Below, piece after piece: positions 15,044 through 17,202 of a DNA stretch of 17,202 nucleotides. How positions within the stretch are numbered: position 1 is the stretch's first letter; each line of letters starts with the position of its first letter. A program made the translations under genes and the position numbers. Under the pieces are notes generated by a model that ran no database searches, was not told the DNA's origin, and saw nothing but the letters and a program-made list of their open reading frames with translations. The DNA is from UBA4655 sp964585575 (GTDB lineage: Bacteria > Planctomycetota > Planctomycetia > Pirellulales > UBA1268). The stretch covers positions 1 to 17,202 of the forward strand of contig CAZPEM010000068.1 of the NCBI GenBank assembly GCA_964585575.1, written 5' to 3'.

Positions 15044-17116
15044 ATGGCATCCGCCGCCGTCCCGGTTCGTCCCACGCACGCCTTCGACCTCGACCGGCTG
15101 GCGATCGACACGATCCGCACCCTCTCGATGGATGCCGTCGAGGCCGCCAAGAGCGGGCATCCTGGCACCCCAATGGCGCTGGCGCCGGTGGCCTACACCG
15201 TGTGGCGTGACTTCCTGAGGTACGACCCGGCGAATCCCCACTGGCCGAACCGCGACCGCTTCGTGCTCTCCTGCGGCCACGCCTCGATGCTGCTCTATTC
15301 GCTCATCCACCTCGCGGGCATCCGCCGCGGTGGCCCCAGCGATTCGGGGCGTCATGTGCCGGCCGTTTCGCTCGAGGAGATCATGAGGTTCCGGCAACTC
15401 GATAGTGTCTGCGCCGGGCATCCGGAGCACCACATGACCGCCGGCATCGAGACGACCACCGGGCCGCTCGGGCAGGGGTGCGGCAACTCGGTCGGCATGG
15501 CGATGGCGTCGAAGTGGCTGGCCGCCCGCTACAACCGCCCCGGCCACCAGCTCTTCGACTTCGATACCTACGTGCTGTGCAGCGACGGCGACCTCATGGA
15601 GGGAGTCGCCGCCGAGGCGGCTTCGATCGCCGGCCATTTGGAGCTGTCGAACCTCTGCTGGATCTACGACGACAACTCGATCACGATCGAGGGGGAGACG
15701 CACCTTGCCTTCACCGAGAACGTCGCACGGCGGTTCGAGGGGCTCGGCTGGCGGATCGAGCACGTCGCCGACGCCAACGACACGGCCGCCATGGGCAAGG
15801 CCCTCCAGGCCTTCAAGGCGGAGCAGAAGCGGCCGACGCTCGTCATCGTCAAGAGCGTGATCGGCTACGGTGCGCCGAAGAAGGCGGGCTCGCACGAGTC
15901 GCACGGCGCGCCCTTGGGGGCGGAGGAGATCAAGGGTGCCAAGGAGGCCTACGGCTGGCCCGCGGACGCCCAGTTTCACGTGCCCAAGGAGGTCCCGGAA
16001 CAGTTCGCGAAGACCTTCGGCGCCCGCGGTCGGCAGGCCCACGAGGAATGGCAGAAGAGCCTGGCCGATTATTCGAAATCGCATTCACCGCTGGCCGCGG
16101 AGCTGGGCGACTTCCTCGACGGCCGTCTGCCGCAGGGTTGGGACCGTGACCTCGCCTCGTTTCCCGCCGACGCCAAGGGGCTCGCGACCCGTGTCTCCTC
16201 GGGAAAGGTTCTTCAGGCGGTGAGCATGGGCGTGCCGTGGTTCATCGGCGGCTCGGCCGACCTTGCTCCCTCCACCATGACACTCATCCAGGCGGAGAAG
16301 GACTTCGCCCCCGGGCACTATGGCGGCCGGAACCTCCACTTCGGCATCCGCGAGCACGGCATGGCGGCCGCCTGCAACGGCATGGCGCTCTCGGGTCTGC
16401 GGCCGTACTGCGCCACCTTCTTCGTCTTCTTCGACTACCTCAAGCCGTCGCTGCGGCTCTCGGCGATCGGCAAACTCGGCGTCGTCTACGTGCTCACCCA
16501 CGACTCGATCGGCCTCGGCGAGGACGGCCCGACCCATCAGCCGATCGAGCAGCTCGCAAGCGCCCGTGCCGTGCCGGGGCTGTCGGTGTTCCGTCCGGCC
16601 GACGCCAACGAGGTCGTCGAGACCTACCGGGTCGTCTTGTCGCGGTCCGACCGACCGGCCGTGATCGTGCTCTCGAGGCAGAACATCCCGACGCTCGACC
16701 GGACCTCGCTCGGCGCCGCCAGCGGCGTCGCGAGGGGTGCCTACGTTCTCAAGGAAGCGGAAGGAGGCAGACCCGCCTGCATCCTCATCGGCACCGGCAG
16801 CGAGGTGCAGCTCTGCCTCGACGCCGCCGCGAAACTCGCCGAGTCGGGCGTGGCCGCCCGCGTGGTGAGCATGCCGAGCTGGGACCTCTTCGAGCAGCAG
16901 GACGCCGCCTACCGCGAGAGCGTGCTTCCGGCGGCGGTCACCGCCCGCGTCGCCTGCGAGGCCGCCTGCGGCTTCGGATGGGAGAAGTGGATCGGCTCGC
17001 GAGGGAAGTTCATCGGCATGAATTCCTTCGGCGCGTCGGGCCCGGCGCCGGCCCTCTACAAGCACTTCGGCATCACGGCCGACGCGATCGCACAGGCGGC
17101 ACGCGAGCTCGTGTGA
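15044..17116 (+). CDS. tkt: Transketolase
   Basis: The predicted protein has 690 residues, full length for the family. It transfers two-carbon ketol units between sugar phosphates in the pentose phosphate pathway, using thiamine diphosphate. Seen in order are AAKSGHPGTPMALAP (H39), GPLGQGCGNSVGMA, the cofactor/metal motif SDGDLMEGV (180-188) with N211 of DDNSITI, the GSHESHGAPLG histidine loop, the catalytic glutamate E437 in GIREHGMAAACNGMAL, THDSIGLGEDGPTHQPIEQLA, and the C-terminal FGASGPAPALYKHFGI. All residues expected for catalysis appear present. The ATG at 15044 is preceded by GGAG at 10 nt and matches the family's N-terminus; the open frame extends further upstream into the previous gene. 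A separate promoter precedes it, so it need not depend on the isomerase unit. Confidence 0.97.
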   Translation: MASAAVPVRPTHAFDLDRLAIDTIRTLSMDAVEAAKSGHPGTPMALAPVAYTVWRDFLRYDPANPHWPNRDRFVLSCGHASMLLYSLIHLAGIRRGGPSDSGRHVPAVSLEEIMRFRQLDSVCAGHPEHHMTAGIETTTGPLGQGCGNSVGMAMASKWLAARYNRPGHQLFDFDTYVLCSDGDLMEGVAAEAASIAGHLELSNLCWIYDDNSITIEGETHLAFTENVARRFEGLGWRIEHVADANDTAAMGKALQAFKAEQKRPTLVIVKSVIGYGAPKKAGSHESHGAPLGAEEIKGAKEAYGWPADAQFHVPKEVPEQFAKTFGARGRQAHEEWQKSLADYSKSHSPLAAELGDFLDGRLPQGWDRDLASFPADAKGLATRVSSGKVLQAVSMGVPWFIGGSADLAPSTMTLIQAEKDFAPGHYGGRNLHFGIREHGMAAACNGMALSGLRPYCATFFVFFDYLKPSLRLSAIGKLGVVYVLTHDSIGLGEDGPTHQPIEQLASARAVPGLSVFRPADANEVVETYRVVLSRSDRPAVIVLSRQNIPTLDRTSLGAASGVARGAYVLKEAEGGRPACILIGTGSEVQLCLDAAAKLAESGVAARVVSMPSWDLFEQQDAAYRESVLPAAVTARVACEAACGFGWEKWIGSRGKFIGMNSFGASGPAPALYKHFGITADAIAQAARELV

Positions 17117-17121
17117 AGGCG

Positions 17122-17202
17122 CTCGGGGCTGCCCGTATGCCCTCGCCGGACGTTCGCTGCGCCCATCCTGGGCTGCGCTCACTCGGAGCTGACTGGCGCT
17201 CC
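17122..17202 (+). repeat. Dispersed intergenic repeat, copy B (cut by window edge)
   Basis: This is the second copy of the sequence at 5031-5110, in the same orientation and starting 6 bp behind the transketolase stop codon. Its hairpin reads GCCCA (17161-17165), TCC, TGGGC (17169-17173). Relative to copy A, one A-T pair has become C-G on both sides of the stem. The copy runs into the window end, so its right boundary is unknown. Confidence 0.8.

Overview
The window is a GC-rich, gene-dense bacterial chromosome segment. It most likely comes from a planctomycete, probably of the Pirellulales type; this is inferred from gene content and no rRNA marker is present. Pointers are a GldG-type ABC cassette with a DUF4340 protein, a PEGA lipoprotein, a DUF1570-like HExxH protein, an Lpg1974/BBP7-like outer-membrane barrel and TIM-barrel sugar isomerases. 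LptF/G-type and outer-membrane genes indicate a diderm envelope.

Layout. (1) 1-4976, plus strand: the 3' end of an ABC ATPase, an ABC-2 permease fused to a GldG-like auxiliary domain, and a DUF4340 protein. Together they form one export or envelope-remodelling ABC system. (2) 4977-5422: a 446-bp gene-free stretch made almost entirely of inverted and dispersed repeats. One of these repeats recurs at the right edge of the window (17122-17202), again directly behind a stop codon. (3) 5423-7378: pdxH (minus) and a divergent outer-membrane barrel gene (plus). (4) 7400-9734, minus strand: PEGA lipoprotein, PaaK-like acyl-CoA ligase and a DUF971 protein, the last two overlapping by ATGA. (5) 9931-12407, plus strand: a PP2C phosphatase with a two-helix membrane anchor, coupled by an ATGA overlap to an LptF/LptG-type permease. 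(6) 12517-17116, plus strand: a sugar-phosphate isomerase/epimerase-like protein, a secreted HExxH protein and transketolase. Transketolase has its own good sigma70-like promoter overlapping the preceding stop codon.

The genes are mostly ordinary families. Two things merit a second look. One is the repeat-derived intergenic elements: they include a compensatory base-pair change between the two copies, two nested inverted motif pairs, and a separate 34-bp imperfect inverted repeat. The other is the membrane-anchored PP2C phosphatase translationally coupled to a lipopolysaccharide-transport-type permease. No CRISPR array, tRNA, rRNA, transposase or prophage gene was seen.
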